A DNA stretch of 64,000 nt from Promineifilum sp. (GTDB lineage: Bacteria; Chloroflexota; Anaerolineae; Promineifilales; Promineifilaceae), in contig JAGOBF010000013.1 in the NCBI GenBank assembly GCA_017983515.1, positions 47,926-111,925 of the forward strand. The letters run 5' to 3'. The position numbers and the translations under genes are program-made. The notes below the pieces were generated by a model. It was given only the letters and a program-made list of their open reading frames with translations, made no database searches and had not been told where the DNA came from. This document shows positions 55,759-64,000 of this stretch, one piece after another; position 1 is the stretch's first letter, and every line of letters starts with the position of its first letter.

Positions 55759-55772
55759 TGGAACCGGTTCCA
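55759..55772. promoter_or_regulatory. LacI-type operator (perfect palindrome)
   Basis: TGGAACCGGTTCCA is a perfect 14-bp palindrome with the central CG common to LacI-family sites. It starts eight bases after the -10 and covers the expected transcription start. Confidence 0.8.
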
Positions 55773-55780
55773 TTAAAGAA

Positions 55781-55809
55781 ACTATACAAGAAAGGAGGGG
55801 GGTTGTCAA
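55781..55809 (-). promoter_or_regulatory. Promoter of the alpha-glucoside locus
   Basis: TTGACA (55804-55809, minus strand) and TATAGT (55781-55786) are 17 bases apart, a near-perfect sigma-70-type promoter reading into lacI and the transporter genes. Confidence 0.8.
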
Positions 55810-55965
55810 TCAACAAAGGAAATGAGAAGGGCAGACGGGCACGGGAAGGCGGTGAAAGACATAGGGAGTGAAGGAGTGCCGGGGTGTAGTGCCGGCTAAA
55901 GCCAGTTTCTAACCGTCATACTCCCTGGCTCACTTGTCCCGCTACCCTCCCTTCCCTTGGCCTTC

Positions 55966-57648
55966 CTATATCCATGTCGGCTCCTCATACGTCCCGAACA
56001 CCTCGCGAAAGACGTCGGTGATCTCGCCCAGGGTGGCATAGGCGCGGACGGCATCGAGGATAAAGGGCATGGTGTTGTCCGTGCCGGCCGCGGCCGCCCG
56101 CAACGCCGATAGGGTCGCTTCGACCTGCCCATTGTCCCGCTCCTGGCGCAGCCGGCCCAGACGATTGATCTGGCGATCATAGCCCTGTGGATCCATCTCC
56201 AGGATGGGAATGCGTAATTTCTCATCCGGATCGACGTAGGCATTGACCCCGACGATATAACGTTCCTCGCGATCGATCTCGCGCTGATAGCGATAGGCGG
56301 CGGCCGAAATCTCCGACTGGAAAAAGCCCTGATCGATGGCCGGCAGCACCCCACCCAGCTCATCCACCTGCTGCCAGTAGTCGTAGACCTGGGCCTCGAT
56401 CTTGTTCGTCTCGTGCTCCACGAAGAAGGAACCGGCCAGCGGATCGACCGTGTTCACCACGCCGCTCTCCTCGGCGATGATCTGCTGCGTGCGCAGGGCG
56501 ACGGTGACGGCCGCCTCGCTGGGCAGGGCCAGCGCCTCATCCATGCTGTTGGTGTGCAGGCTTTGCGTGCCGCCCAGCACGGCGGCCAGCGCCTGGATGG
56601 CGACGCGCACCACGTTGGTTTCCGGCTGCTGGGCGGTCAGGCTGACCCCGGCGGTCTGGGCATGGAAGCGACACAACCACGAACGTGGATTCTTCGCTCC
56701 AAATCTCTGACGCATCTCGCGCGCCCATATTCGACGAGCGGCGCGGAACTTGGCGATCTCCTCGAAGAAATCATTGTGGCTGTTGAAGAAAAAACTGAGG
56801 CGCGGGGCAAAGTCATCGATATCCATCCCCCGAGCCACGGCCCAGCGCACGTACTCCAGACCGTTGCCTAGCGTGAAGGCCAGCTCCTGCGCGGCCGTGG
56901 AGCCGGCTTCGCGAATATGGTAGCCGCTGATGGAGATAGTGTTCCACAACGGCATATGACGCGCGCCGTATTCGATGGTATCGATCACCAGGCGCATGGA
57001 CGGCTCCGGCGGAAAAATGTACTCCTTTTGGGCTTGATACTCCTTTAGGATGTCATTTTGCAACGTGCCGCCCAGCTTTTCCTGGGGCACACCCTGCTTC
57101 TCGGCCGCGACGATGTACATGGCCCAGATGATGGCCGCCGGACTGTTGATCGTCATGCTGGTCGTCACCTGATCGAGGGGAATTCCATCGAACAGGATTT
57201 CCATGTCGCGCAAGCTGCTGATAGCCACGCCGCACTTGCCGAACTCGCCCAGCGCTTGCGGGGCGTCGCTGTCGTAACCCATCAGCGTCGGCAGGTCGAA
57301 AGCCACGGACAATCCCATATTACCCTGGCTCAATAGGTACTTGTAGCGGCCGTTGGTTTCCTCCGCGCTGCCGAAGCCGGCAAACATGCGCATCGTCCAC
57401 GGCTTGCCGCGGTATAGGGTTGAATGAACACCGCGTGTGTAGGGATATTCACCCGGATTGCCCAAATCGTCCGCATAATCGAGATCAGCCACATCGAGCG
57501 GCGTATAGAGACGGCGGATCGGCTCGCCTGATGTAGTCTGGAAGGATTCCTTGCGTTCTGGCGTGCGGGCCAGCGTTTGTTGCAGCGTGGTCTCTTCCCA
57601 CCGATCTTGGTCTTCCGCTAATTGGGCAAGCTTATTTTTATCATACAT
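55966..57648 (-). CDS. Methylmalonyl-CoA mutase large subunit (catalytic domain only)
   Basis: The 560-residue protein holds the acyl-CoA mutase barrel ([24 protein letters not shown]-like [12 protein letters not shown], and [18 protein letters not shown]; each a family block). The B12-binding domain is missing, as in two-gene mutases where a small B12 subunit is encoded elsewhere. Its role is methylmalonyl-CoA/succinyl-CoA interconversion, though isobutyryl- or ethylmalonyl-CoA mutase activity is possible. GGAG seven bases before the ATG supports the start. No B12 subunit, MeaB or epimerase is in the window. Confidence 0.92.
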   Translation of the reverse strand: MYDKNKLAQLAEDQDRWEETTLQQTLARTPERKESFQTTSGEPIRRLYTPLDVADLDYADDLGNPGEYPYTRGVHSTLYRGKPWTMRMFAGFGSAEETNGRYKYLLSQGNMGLSVAFDLPTLMGYDSDAPQALGEFGKCGVAISSLRDMEILFDGIPLDQVTTSMTINSPAAIIWAMYIVAAEKQGVPQEKLGGTLQNDILKEYQAQKEYIFPPEPSMRLVIDTIEYGARHMPLWNTISISGYHIREAGSTAAQELAFTLGNGLEYVRWAVARGMDIDDFAPRLSFFFNSHNDFFEEIAKFRAARRIWAREMRQRFGAKNPRSWLCRFHAQTAGVSLTAQQPETNVVRVAIQALAAVLGGTQSLHTNSMDEALALPSEAAVTVALRTQQIIAEESGVVNTVDPLAGSFFVEHETNKIEAQVYDYWQQVDELGGVLPAIDQGFFQSEISAAAYRYQREIDREERYIVGVNAYVDPDEKLRIPILEMDPQGYDRQINRLGRLRQERDNGQVEATLSALRAAAAGTDNTMPFILDAVRAYATLGEITDVFREVFGTYEEPTWI

Positions 57649-57806
57649 GGAACAACTCCGATGGGTGCCGCACGATTCGGCAACGGCCTGCTCAATTTTG
57701 GAATTTTATCATGCAGGCCAGGCTATTATACCCGCCTACCGCAGGTCGTCAGGTCTATTCGGAACTGCGAATGGCGGGCAACAATAATACTGGATGAATT
57801 GCCCTA

Positions 57807-57834
57807 TTGATTTGCTCTCACCTATGCATATAAT
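57807..57834 (+). promoter_or_regulatory. Strong promoter upstream of the beta-helix protein gene
   Basis: TTGATT (57807-57812) and TATAAT (57829-57834) are 16 bases apart. Transcription would start near 57841, just before a terminator-like hairpin. Confidence 0.65.
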
Positions 57835-57846
57835 AGTTCTGGGAAG

Positions 57847-57887
57847 GAGTAGCAAGCCAACTAGCAATAGTTGGTGCTACTCTTTTT
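57847..57887 (+). terminator. Leader hairpin with T-run (possible attenuator or sRNA end)
   Basis: An outer 8-bp stem (GAGTAGCA with TGCTACTC) and an inner 7-bp stem (CCAACTA with TAGTTGG) around a GCAA loop are followed by five T. It begins about six bases after the expected transcription start and lies 32 bases before the next gene. Confidence 0.75.
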
Positions 57888-57918
57888 GCTTTAATTTTAT
57901 CGGTACATAGGATAACAA

Positions 57919-60432
57919 GTGAAAATGATGAGAAAGCGCCAGTTACCCAGGTATTTGACGGGAAAGTACGCTCTGATAGTCACCCTGATAGGTCTTGTCG
58001 CCACGGCCATGCTGGTCCTGGCAATCAACCCCCTGAAAGCAGCCGGTATTTCTGTGGCCGCCGGCGAGGTAGGCATCGCTGCCAATGGTCAATGCTCATT
58101 AATTGAGGCCATTATAAACGCCAATGACGACGCCGCGACGCATGCCGATTGTGTAGCCGGCTCCGGCGCCGATACCTTGATATTACCGTTGGCAAGCACC
58201 TACAATCTGAGTACAAGCTACGCCAGCTACAGCGGAGACACCGGCCTGCCGCAAATCACGTCCGACATCACAATTGATGGTGACGGATCAACGATTACGC
58301 GCACCGCTGGCAACATTCGTTTGTTGGCTGTCAGTAGCAGCGGTATCCTGACGCTCAACGAGCTTACGCTTAGCAATGGCCTTCGCCCTTCCGATATCGG
58401 CGGCGGGGCCATCTACAACAACGGCGGGGCGATTACTATCAACGATAGTACGCTAAGCAGTAACAACGCCACCAATAGTCAGGGCGGCGGCGCGATTCGC
58501 ACTAGCGGCGGCAGCATCACCATCAACCGCAGCACCCTGACGGGCAACCAAGCGTCCAACAGCGGTGGCGGCGGCGGCATTTTTGCCGAAAACGGCGCCA
58601 CGGTAACCATCAACGATAGCACGCTCAACGACAACGCGGCGGCCAACACCAACGGCGGGGCTATCAGCGTCGGCAGCGGCAGCAACAATGTCACCATCAA
58701 TCGCAGCACGCTGGGCAGCAACAACACCGCCAGTGGCGGCGCGGCGCTGGCGATCAACAGCGGCGCGGTCACACTGAACAACTCCACCGTGTCGGGCAAC
58801 ACGGCCCAGTCCTCCGGCGGCGGCGGCCTCTATAACAACGGCGGCACGATGACGCTGAACAACACGACCGTCACCGGCAACGTGACCGCCAATGCTGGCG
58901 GCGGCATCCTGAGCAACAGCGGCACGCTCAACCTCAACCGCAGCATCATCAGCGGCAACACGGGTAACACCGGCTACGACAGCGGCTACGAGGTCGTCAG
59001 CTACGGCACCGAGAACGCCAACAACTACAACGTCTTCGGCCATAGCGGCATTACGACGAACCGCGCCTTTGCCTTCAGCTTCACGCCGGGTGCGAACGAC
59101 ATCAATGCCACGAGCGATGGCACGACGCCCACGGCCGTCGGCAGCATCCTGAACACCACATTGACCAACAACGGCGGGCCAACCGAGACACACGCGCTGG
59201 TGAGCGGCAGCCCCGCAGTTGACTTAGGTCCATCGGCCGCTTGTGCCGCCCCGCCGATAAACAGCGTCGATCAACGAAACTCCCCCCGGAACAATGACGG
59301 CAACGGCTCGGCGAGCATTCTCGAATGTGATAGCGGCGCCTATGAGGCGGATTCCAGCGCGACGAACACACCCACCAATACTGCGACGCCGACGAATACG
59401 CCGACTGACACATCCACGCCGACCTCCACCTCGACGCCAACGGATACGGCCACGCCGACTTCCACCTCGACGCCGACGAATACGCCGACTGACACATCCA
59501 CGCCGACCTCCACCTCGACAGCAACGGATACGGCCACGCCGACTTCCACCTTCACGCCGACGAATACGCCGACTGACACATCCACGCCGACCTCCACCTC
59601 GACAGCAACGGATACGGCCACGCCGACTTCCACCTCGACGCCGACCAATACCCCGGTTCCCAGCGTCTGTCTGCCAAGTGCGGGCGCCAATGAGATGACG
59701 ATCATTCTCGGCAAGGGCATGGGCAGCAACACAGGCGGTCAAGGCGTCGCCAAGATCGTCGTCCCCAATTCCAACGACGTCCTGAGGATCTATGGTCAAT
59801 TGGCCGGCAAAGAGCAGCGTTCATACAAGTACGCCCGGTTCCTGCGACCCAACGGCACCTACATCAATGACAAGACAAAGGAAAGCCCGGCCTATCGTAA
59901 TTCGGCCGAATTCTGGTTCGGCGAGGAACTGACTCCTGCCAACACCGCTAACTGGCGCGCGCGACTTATCGGCGCACCGACCAACAAGCCTTTTGTGCAG
60001 CGAGCCTTCCTTCTCTATCCGACGTATCAGACGGCGGTTCCTTATGTCAATGTATTTGAACTGTTCGCTGTGAGCAGCGAGAATCACGTTTACTGGGACG
60101 CGGCCAACGGCTGGATTCCCACGCAGCAGCAGATCATTCCCATCGCCGCCCCGCAGCTGCCTGTCGCTCTAACCGTATCAGTGGCCGTCGTCGACAACGA
60201 CCGCGACACTCATCCGTTCAAACTGACGATCACGGCCGGTAACGTCTCGCAAACGGTGACGCTCAACGGCCCGACAGACGGCGACCTGCTCAACCTCGTC
60301 CAGATGACGCTGAACAACGTCCCGGCCGGAACAAGCCAGATCATCATCGACCTCGAATCGCCTCCTCAGATCGGCGACTCGGTGGCGATGGTCGGCATGA
60401 CCGCCCACTACGCTTGCTCGCCGAGCAACTAA
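57919..60432 (+). CDS. Secreted CSLREA/beta-helix surface protein with Thr/Pro repeat region
   Basis: The 837-residue protein has an N-terminal signal or anchor helix ([19 protein letters not shown]), then a CSLREA-type motif ([13 protein letters not shown], about 58-70). A right-handed parallel beta-helix follows (about 90-400), with repeated 'TINxSTLxxNxAxxxGGG' rungs. Next comes a Thr/Pro/Ser region with three exact-length 28-residue repeats (about 492-575) and a C-terminal domain of about 250 residues. It is likely a surface adhesin or matrix protein. The start may be GTG 57919 (AGGA six bases upstream) or ATG 57925 or 57928. Confidence 0.75.
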   Translation: MKMMRKRQLPRYLTGKYALIVTLIGLVATAMLVLAINPLKAAGISVAAGEVGIAANGQCSLIEAIINANDDAATHADCVAGSGADTLILPLASTYNLSTSYASYSGDTGLPQITSDITIDGDGSTITRTAGNIRLLAVSSSGILTLNELTLSNGLRPSDIGGGAIYNNGGAITINDSTLSSNNATNSQGGGAIRTSGGSITINRSTLTGNQASNSGGGGGIFAENGATVTINDSTLNDNAAANTNGGAISVGSGSNNVTINRSTLGSNNTASGGAALAINSGAVTLNNSTVSGNTAQSSGGGGLYNNGGTMTLNNTTVTGNVTANAGGGILSNSGTLNLNRSIISGNTGNTGYDSGYEVVSYGTENANNYNVFGHSGITTNRAFAFSFTPGANDINATSDGTTPTAVGSILNTTLTNNGGPTETHALVSGSPAVDLGPSAACAAPPINSVDQRNSPRNNDGNGSASILECDSGAYEADSSATNTPTNTATPTNTPTDTSTPTSTSTPTDTATPTSTSTPTNTPTDTSTPTSTSTATDTATPTSTFTPTNTPTDTSTPTSTSTATDTATPTSTSTPTNTPVPSVCLPSAGANEMTIILGKGMGSNTGGQGVAKIVVPNSNDVLRIYGQLAGKEQRSYKYARFLRPNGTYINDKTKESPAYRNSAEFWFGEELTPANTANWRARLIGAPTNKPFVQRAFLLYPTYQTAVPYVNVFELFAVSSENHVYWDAANGWIPTQQQIIPIAAPQLPVALTVSVAVVDNDRDTHPFKLTITAGNVSQTVTLNGPTDGDLLNLVQMTLNNVPAGTSQIIIDLESPPQIGDSVAMVGMTAHYACSPSN
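59392..59643 (+). repeat. Three tandem 84-bp in-frame repeats
   Basis: Units at 59392-59475, 59476-59559 and 59560-59643 each encode 28 residues of the form [14 protein letters not shown]...TP. Copies 2 and 3 share a Pro-to-Ala change, so they are closer to each other than to copy 1. A partial fourth copy follows. The repeat keeps the reading frame and could change in number. Confidence 0.9.
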
Positions 60433-60480
60433 CAACCTGCCTTAGGCGGATTCGGCTGCGAGAGGCCGATTAATCAGACT

Positions 60481-60512
60481 GGCCGGGCCTCAATTTGAGG
60501 CCCGGCCTTTTT
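60481..60512 (+). terminator. Intrinsic terminator after the beta-helix gene
   Basis: An 11-bp GC-rich stem (GGCCGGGCCTC with GAGGCCCGGCC), a 5-base loop and five T form a strong terminator. Confidence 0.88.
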
Positions 60513-60603
60513 ATGGGATACTGGGCCGCGTTGATCAAACGACGCCCAATCGCTGTCCGCCCGTCATTGCGACCCCTCCATCAATCCGCTAGACTAGCCC
60601 CAC

Positions 60604-62247
60604 ATGGAGCAAATCCCCGATCCGTCGACGCCGGAACCGTTTCCCCCGCTTCTCATAGATGACCTCTCTGACAGCGCTTCAGAAGACCCGTCAGGCACGG
60701 ATGACGGCAGTGAGAATAACGGCATCGTGCGCGCGGCGGCCATCCTGGCTGCCGGCAACGTGGCCAGCCGGATCATGGGGTTAGCGCGGGAGATCGTCAA
60801 GGCCAATCTGTTCGGCTCGTCGCCCTTGCTGGCCGCCTATCAGGCGGCGGCCTACGTACCCACCAGTCTGTTCGACCTGATCATCGGCGGCATGGTCAAC
60901 TCGTCGCTCGTGCCCGTGTTCAGCGACTATGCTTCGCGCGAGCGACGTGATGAGCTGTGGCAGGTCGTGAGCATGGTACTCAGCGCGGCCACACTGGTCT
61001 TGCTGGCGATCATTGCCGTCGTCGTGGCCCTCGCGCCGCAAGTCGCCTGGCTGGTCGGAACGGTCAACTTCGCCGAGCCTGAGCTATCGGCTCTCAGCGT
61101 ATCGCTCATTCGCCTGACGACGCCCGCTGTCCTGTTCCTGGGTATCGCCAGCATCCTGACCGGGGCGCTCTACGCGCTGAAGCGCTTCACCTTGCCCGCC
61201 TTTGTCGGCGCGGCCTTTAATGGGGCCATCGTCGTCATCGCGCTGTTGAATCGGGAAGATATTCGCGGCCTGGTGTGGGGATTGCTCCTCGGCTCGATTC
61301 TCCAGGTCGTGCTGCAATTGCCGGCCCTGCGCGATGCGCGTCTGCGGTGGACACTCGACTGGCAGCATCCGGCCATTCGTCGGATCATCAAGCTCTACCT
61401 CCCTATTCTGGCCGGGCTTGTCGTGAACCAGCTCGCCATCATGCTCAGCTACAATCTGGCCATCCGCACCGGCGACCAGAGTCTCAACTACATGAACTAC
61501 GCGACGACGCTCTATCAGTTCCCTCTGGGGCTTGTTGTCACCGCCCTGTCCATTGCGACCTTGCCCACACTGTCGCGGCAGGCGGTGGGCGATCTGGTGC
61601 AGTTCAAGCAGACATTGGGCGACGGCTTGCGATTGGTGCTGGCGCTCATCCTTCCGGCGACCACCGGCCTGTTCGCGCTCGCCCCGTATATCATCGGGCT
61701 GCTCTTCGAGCACGGCCGCTTCACCGCGCTCGACACCACGACAACGGCCCTGGTGCTGCGCGTCTATCTGCTGGGGATGCCCTTCGCCGCGGCCGACCAG
61801 ATGCTCGTCTTCGCTTCTTATGCGCGCAAGGACACCTGGCGGCCCGCACTAGTCGGCTTCATCAGCATCATCATCTATTCGAGCACGGCGCTCCTGTTGC
61901 TGAGCCGGCTAGGGTTATTGAGCCTGATGGTGGCCGACGCGGTGAAGCACGTCGTCCACACGTTGATCATGCTGTGGATATTGCGCCGGCAACTGGGCGA
62001 CCTGGCGGGCAACCCGGTGCTCTTCAGCGCGGTCAAGTCGCTGGCGGCGGCGCTATTCACGGGCCTGGGGGCCTATGGCGCGGCGCGGCTGGTGGCCGGC
62101 CAACTGGACGCCGCGCCGCTGGTCATGCACCTGGCACCGGTGATAGCCGGCGGAATTGCCGGGATACTGGCCTACACGTCGGCCGTTTTTGCGCTTAATA
62201 TTACAGAAACGCGCGCCTTGCCGCGGCTACTGCTGCGGCGGCGTTAG
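60604..62247 (+). CDS. murJ: Lipid II flippase MurJ
   Basis: The 547-residue MVF-family protein moves lipid II across the membrane for peptidoglycan synthesis. It has about 14 helices and the family start AAAILAAGNVASRIMGLAREIV. Before this lies an extra acidic, Ser/Thr-rich cytoplasmic extension of about 40 residues (PDPSTPEPFPP, SDSASEDPSGTDDGSEN). An FHA-domain gene follows after 22 bases. A TAGACT eight bases before the ATG could be a -10 for a very short leader. No ribosome site is visible. Confidence 0.92.
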   Translation: MEQIPDPSTPEPFPPLLIDDLSDSASEDPSGTDDGSENNGIVRAAAILAAGNVASRIMGLAREIVKANLFGSSPLLAAYQAAAYVPTSLFDLIIGGMVNSSLVPVFSDYASRERRDELWQVVSMVLSAATLVLLAIIAVVVALAPQVAWLVGTVNFAEPELSALSVSLIRLTTPAVLFLGIASILTGALYALKRFTLPAFVGAAFNGAIVVIALLNREDIRGLVWGLLLGSILQVVLQLPALRDARLRWTLDWQHPAIRRIIKLYLPILAGLVVNQLAIMLSYNLAIRTGDQSLNYMNYATTLYQFPLGLVVTALSIATLPTLSRQAVGDLVQFKQTLGDGLRLVLALILPATTGLFALAPYIIGLLFEHGRFTALDTTTTALVLRVYLLGMPFAAADQMLVFASYARKDTWRPALVGFISIIIYSSTALLLLSRLGLLSLMVADAVKHVVHTLIMLWILRRQLGDLAGNPVLFSAVKSLAAALFTGLGAYGAARLVAGQLDAAPLVMHLAPVIAGGIAGILAYTSAVFALNITETRALPRLLLRRR

Positions 62248-62269
62248 ATTCGGTATACAGGAGAAGGTT

Positions 62270-62992
62270 ATGAACGAGAACGCTTTTCGGCTACAGATGC
62301 AGTCCGGGCCGGATTCGGGCCGCGTGTATGACCTGACGATGGACAGCCTCATGCTCGGCCGCTATCCTTTGGCCGACATCGTCATCGACGATCCCGCGGT
62401 TTCGTACCGCCATGCCGTCCTGACACGGCACGCCGCCACCTACCGCATCGCCGATCTCGGCAGTGAATCGGGAACTTACGTCAATGGACAACGCATCGGC
62501 GCGGAGCCGGTTGCCCTTTCGCCCGGGGACATCATTCTGCTGAGCTCCCGCCTGTCGGCCGCCTTCTTGTCCGGATCGGCAGCAGCGGCCGAACCAGTCA
62601 ATGAAGAGAACGTCCCCTTTTCAACTGATGACCCGTCGCTTGTCCTCTCTGAATCCTCTGGCGGCCCGGCCCACGACCCGGAAGCTGACCCATTCTCAAC
62701 CAGCGACAACGATTCACCATTTATGCAAGCAGAAGACCTCCGGACGGAGATGATTGAATCCAACGTTGATAGCGAGCCACCGGCCCCGGTGCCGGCGGAA
62801 GCGCGGGTCATTTCCGGACATGATGGCCCGCTGCCTGCCATGCCGCCACCCCAGAAAAACAGAAACGGCCGGATCATGCTGATCACGGCCGGTTGCCTTA
62901 TCGCGCTGCTGGCCTGCTGCTGCAGCTCTACGCTGTTCCTATACTTTATAGGCGGCGACTGGTTGTTGTCGCAGTTGGGCTATTTACCCTAG
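62270..62992 (+). CDS. FHA-domain membrane protein
   Basis: The 240-residue protein has an N-terminal FHA domain (about 5-95) with LMLGRYPLADIVIDDPAVSYRHA and GSESGTYVNGQRI, which bind phosphothreonine. An acidic Ser/Pro-rich linker and a C-terminal membrane helix (IMLITAGCLIALLACCCSS) follow. The FHA domain faces the cytoplasm. AGGAG six bases before the ATG at 62270 fixes the start, although the frame is open upstream. It is in operon with murJ. Its 3' end overlaps the convergent DUF1232 gene by four bases. Confidence 0.88.
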   Translation: MNENAFRLQMQSGPDSGRVYDLTMDSLMLGRYPLADIVIDDPAVSYRHAVLTRHAATYRIADLGSESGTYVNGQRIGAEPVALSPGDIILLSSRLSAAFLSGSAAAAEPVNEENVPFSTDDPSLVLSESSGGPAHDPEADPFSTSDNDSPFMQAEDLRTEMIESNVDSEPPAPVPAEARVISGHDGPLPAMPPPQKNRNGRIMLITAGCLIALLACCCSSTLFLYFIGGDWLLSQLGYLP

Positions 62993-63435
62993 CGGCGGAA
63001 CAAGCCCTTCTTTTTGCCCGGTTCCGTCTCGAGATCGGTCAAACCGTCGGCGATTTCGCCCTCGATCAACTTAATCTCAGACGAGACATCCGTGGCCGCG
63101 CCCTCGACGACCGTAGTGGTCTTCTGCGCGTTCATCTGCTCCATGTAGCGAGCCACCACCTGCGGCGGGGCCATCTCAATAAAGACCTTGGCGCCGATTA
63201 GCAAAATGGTCAGGTCGTCTAGCTGTCCCAGCACCGGCACGACGTCGGCAATGAGGTCGATGGGGAACAGCGTGTAGAGGATCCCCGCAAACGGTAATAT
63301 CTTCAGATAAATCGGCACGTCTGCGTCTTTGATCAAGTAAAAGACGAGTCGAATTTGTTGCCACAACTCGCCCAGAAAGCCAACATCTTTCATATTTTCG
63401 ATCTTCGATTTTTCTTTCTTTGCCACTTCATCCAA
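62989..63435 (-). CDS. DUF1232 (YkvA-like) membrane protein
   Basis: The 148-residue protein has the DUF1232 core (LPFAGILYTLFPIDLIADVVPVLGQLDDLTIL; key part YTLFPIDLIADVVP) with one or two hydrophobic helices and a charged C-terminus (EPGKKKGLFRR). The function of the family is unknown. The start is TTG 63435 with AAGGG nearby, or GTG 63426; no in-frame ATG fits. A TATAAT (63485-63490, minus strand) lies about 50 bases upstream. Confidence 0.78.
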   Translation of the reverse strand: MDEVAKKEKSKIENMKDVGFLGELWQQIRLVFYLIKDADVPIYLKILPFAGILYTLFPIDLIADVVPVLGQLDDLTILLIGAKVFIEMAPPQVVARYMEQMNAQKTTTVVEGAATDVSSEIKLIEGEIADGLTDLETEPGKKKGLFRR

Positions 63436-63542
63436 CCTACCCTTAATCAGGGATATTCCTTCAATTGCCTGGCTATCTTCGATAATTATACGTTACGTCG
63501 CGCAGGAAGTCGCATGAGCTTCATGAATTTCCCATGCGCCTG

Positions 63543-63571
63543 TTGCCTTCCCATGACCATAAGCATAAAAT
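63543..63571 (+). promoter_or_regulatory. Promoter of the last membrane protein gene
   Basis: TTGCCT (63543-63548) and TAAAAT (63566-63571) are 17 bases apart. The ATG at 63581 follows nine bases later, so the leader would be about 1-4 bases. Confidence 0.5.
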
Positions 63572-63580
63572 CAGGTGGCG

Positions 63581-64000
63581 ATGATACTGGTTATCCTGAA
63601 GTTACTGGTCGTCCTGACATTTCTGATCATGTTTATCCGCCGCCCCTCCGTGGTATGGGGCATCGGCTTGCTGACCGTGACCACGGCCGTGTTACTGGAT
63701 ACACTGCTGGGCACGTTCAATCGGGACGAATTGCTGGCCGAGCTGGGCTTCTTTTTCTACGTTATCAGCGGCATGTTGCTGGCCGGGGCGGCCGCCTGGT
63801 TGTGGGGCATGGTGCGCCCCAGGGTGCCGGGTGATGCAGCTGCGTCCACGCCACAAGCTGCGCCGGCCGTGCGCGCCACGCCCACCGTTCTGACACCCAT
63901 GCCGCCGACCAGGACGGAGACCCCGCTCCCGGCTCCCGAACCCAAGTTGCCTCCGCCGCTGCCGGCCGATCACGTCGACCAGTACGCCGAATCCGGTTAT
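63581..64000 (+). CDS. Membrane protein with Pro/Thr-rich region (3' truncated)
   Basis: The frame runs off the window. The visible 140 residues hold three hydrophobic segments (MILVILKLLVVLTFLIMFI; VWGIGLLTVTTAVLLDTLL; LGFFFYVISGMLLAGAAAWLW) and then a Pro/Ala/Thr-rich linker (TPMPPTRTETPLPAPEPK). A further domain presumably follows. No family is recognised. The start rests on AGGTGG just before the ATG and on the promoter position. Confidence 0.6.
   Translation, partial: MILVILKLLVVLTFLIMFIRRPSVVWGIGLLTVTTAVLLDTLLGTFNRDELLAELGFFFYVISGMLLAGAAAWLWGMVRPRVPGDAAASTPQAAPAVRATPTVLTPMPPTRTETPLPAPEPKLPPPLPADHVDQYAESGY

Noticed and set aside
57840..57890. yybP-ykoY-like riboswitch start (GGAGTAGC)
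   Set aside because: Only a single hairpin of about 36 bases is present; the second conserved loop of the aptamer and the needed length are missing.
59392..59643. CRISPR array
   Set aside because: The repeats are directly adjacent without spacers and lie in frame inside a coding region.

Overview
The window looks like a chromosomal segment of a GC-rich bacterium of the phylum Chloroflexota, most likely from the Anaerolineae/Caldilineae/Ardenticatenia area. The hints are Thr/Pro-rich 'TPTNTPT' linkers in secreted proteins, a CSLREA-type beta-helix surface protein, many LacI-controlled sugar genes, and Zn-ribbon and YugP-type membrane proteins. Taxonomy is inference from protein style only; no rRNA or tRNA gene was seen. 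Genes are densely packed, about 49 in all. No gene-free gap exceeds 300 bases; the longest (about 230-270 bases: 14617-14881, 26621-26881, 39015-39243, 44906-45171, 55699-55965, 57649-57918) are mostly promoter regions. I saw no insertion sequence, prophage, CRISPR array or origin.

Layout. 1-5.8 kb: tail of a secreted SH3-like protein, a degenerate histidine kinase, a cysteine-poor thioredoxin-fold protein, FabH, a secreted metalloprotease lipoprotein, a YtxH-like protein and an Nfu N-domain protein. 5.8-14.6 kb, leftward: AspS, MutS, a threonine-synthase-like enzyme coupled to a dual-specificity phosphatase, an SDR and a cytochrome P450. 14.9-19.7 kb, rightward: aconitase, a PQQ-propeller lipoprotein, a 61-residue protein, RadC. 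19.8-26.7 kb, leftward: a FecR-domain protein and acylphosphatase; then an operon of fadR, an alkyl-DHAP-synthase-like flavoprotein, glpD and pyrD. 26.9-41 kb: a zinc-ribbon membrane protein, DUF2344, a LysM/M23 lipoprotein, a HIT protein, two tandem PPDK-N proteins, a DHH-CBS-nucleotidyltransferase, and a two-gene unit with a lytic transglycosylase. 41-46 kb: methyltransferase, EamA transporter, homocysteine methyltransferase, GNAT protein, a 51-residue membrane protein and a zinc metallopeptidase. 46-55.8 kb, leftward: an alpha-glucoside utilisation locus. 56-64 kb: methylmalonyl-CoA mutase large subunit, a beta-helix surface protein, MurJ with an FHA partner, a DUF1232 protein and the start of a membrane protein.

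How genes work together. The sugar locus reads LacI regulator, solute-binding lipoprotein, two permeases, trehalose synthase, amylosucrase, fructokinase. Imported maltose or trehalose would be interconverted by TreS. Sucrose would be split by amylosucrase into glucan plus fructose, and the fructose phosphorylated by the ROK kinase. A consensus promoter with two palindromic operators lies in front of lacI, a hairpin separates the binding-protein gene from the permeases, and a terminator follows the permeases.

The most striking regulatory find is a FadR-like regulator whose C-terminal domain resembles enterobacterial FadR. Its own promoter carries a 17-bp palindrome very like the E. coli FadR operator, and it heads an operon for glycerophosphate/ether-lipid-type chemistry. 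Other points worth a second look are the MurJ-FHA pair, the tandem PPDK-N proteins without phosphotransfer domains, the degenerate kinase, several promoters placed so that transcripts would be leaderless or nearly so, and a strong promoter followed at once by a terminator-like hairpin.
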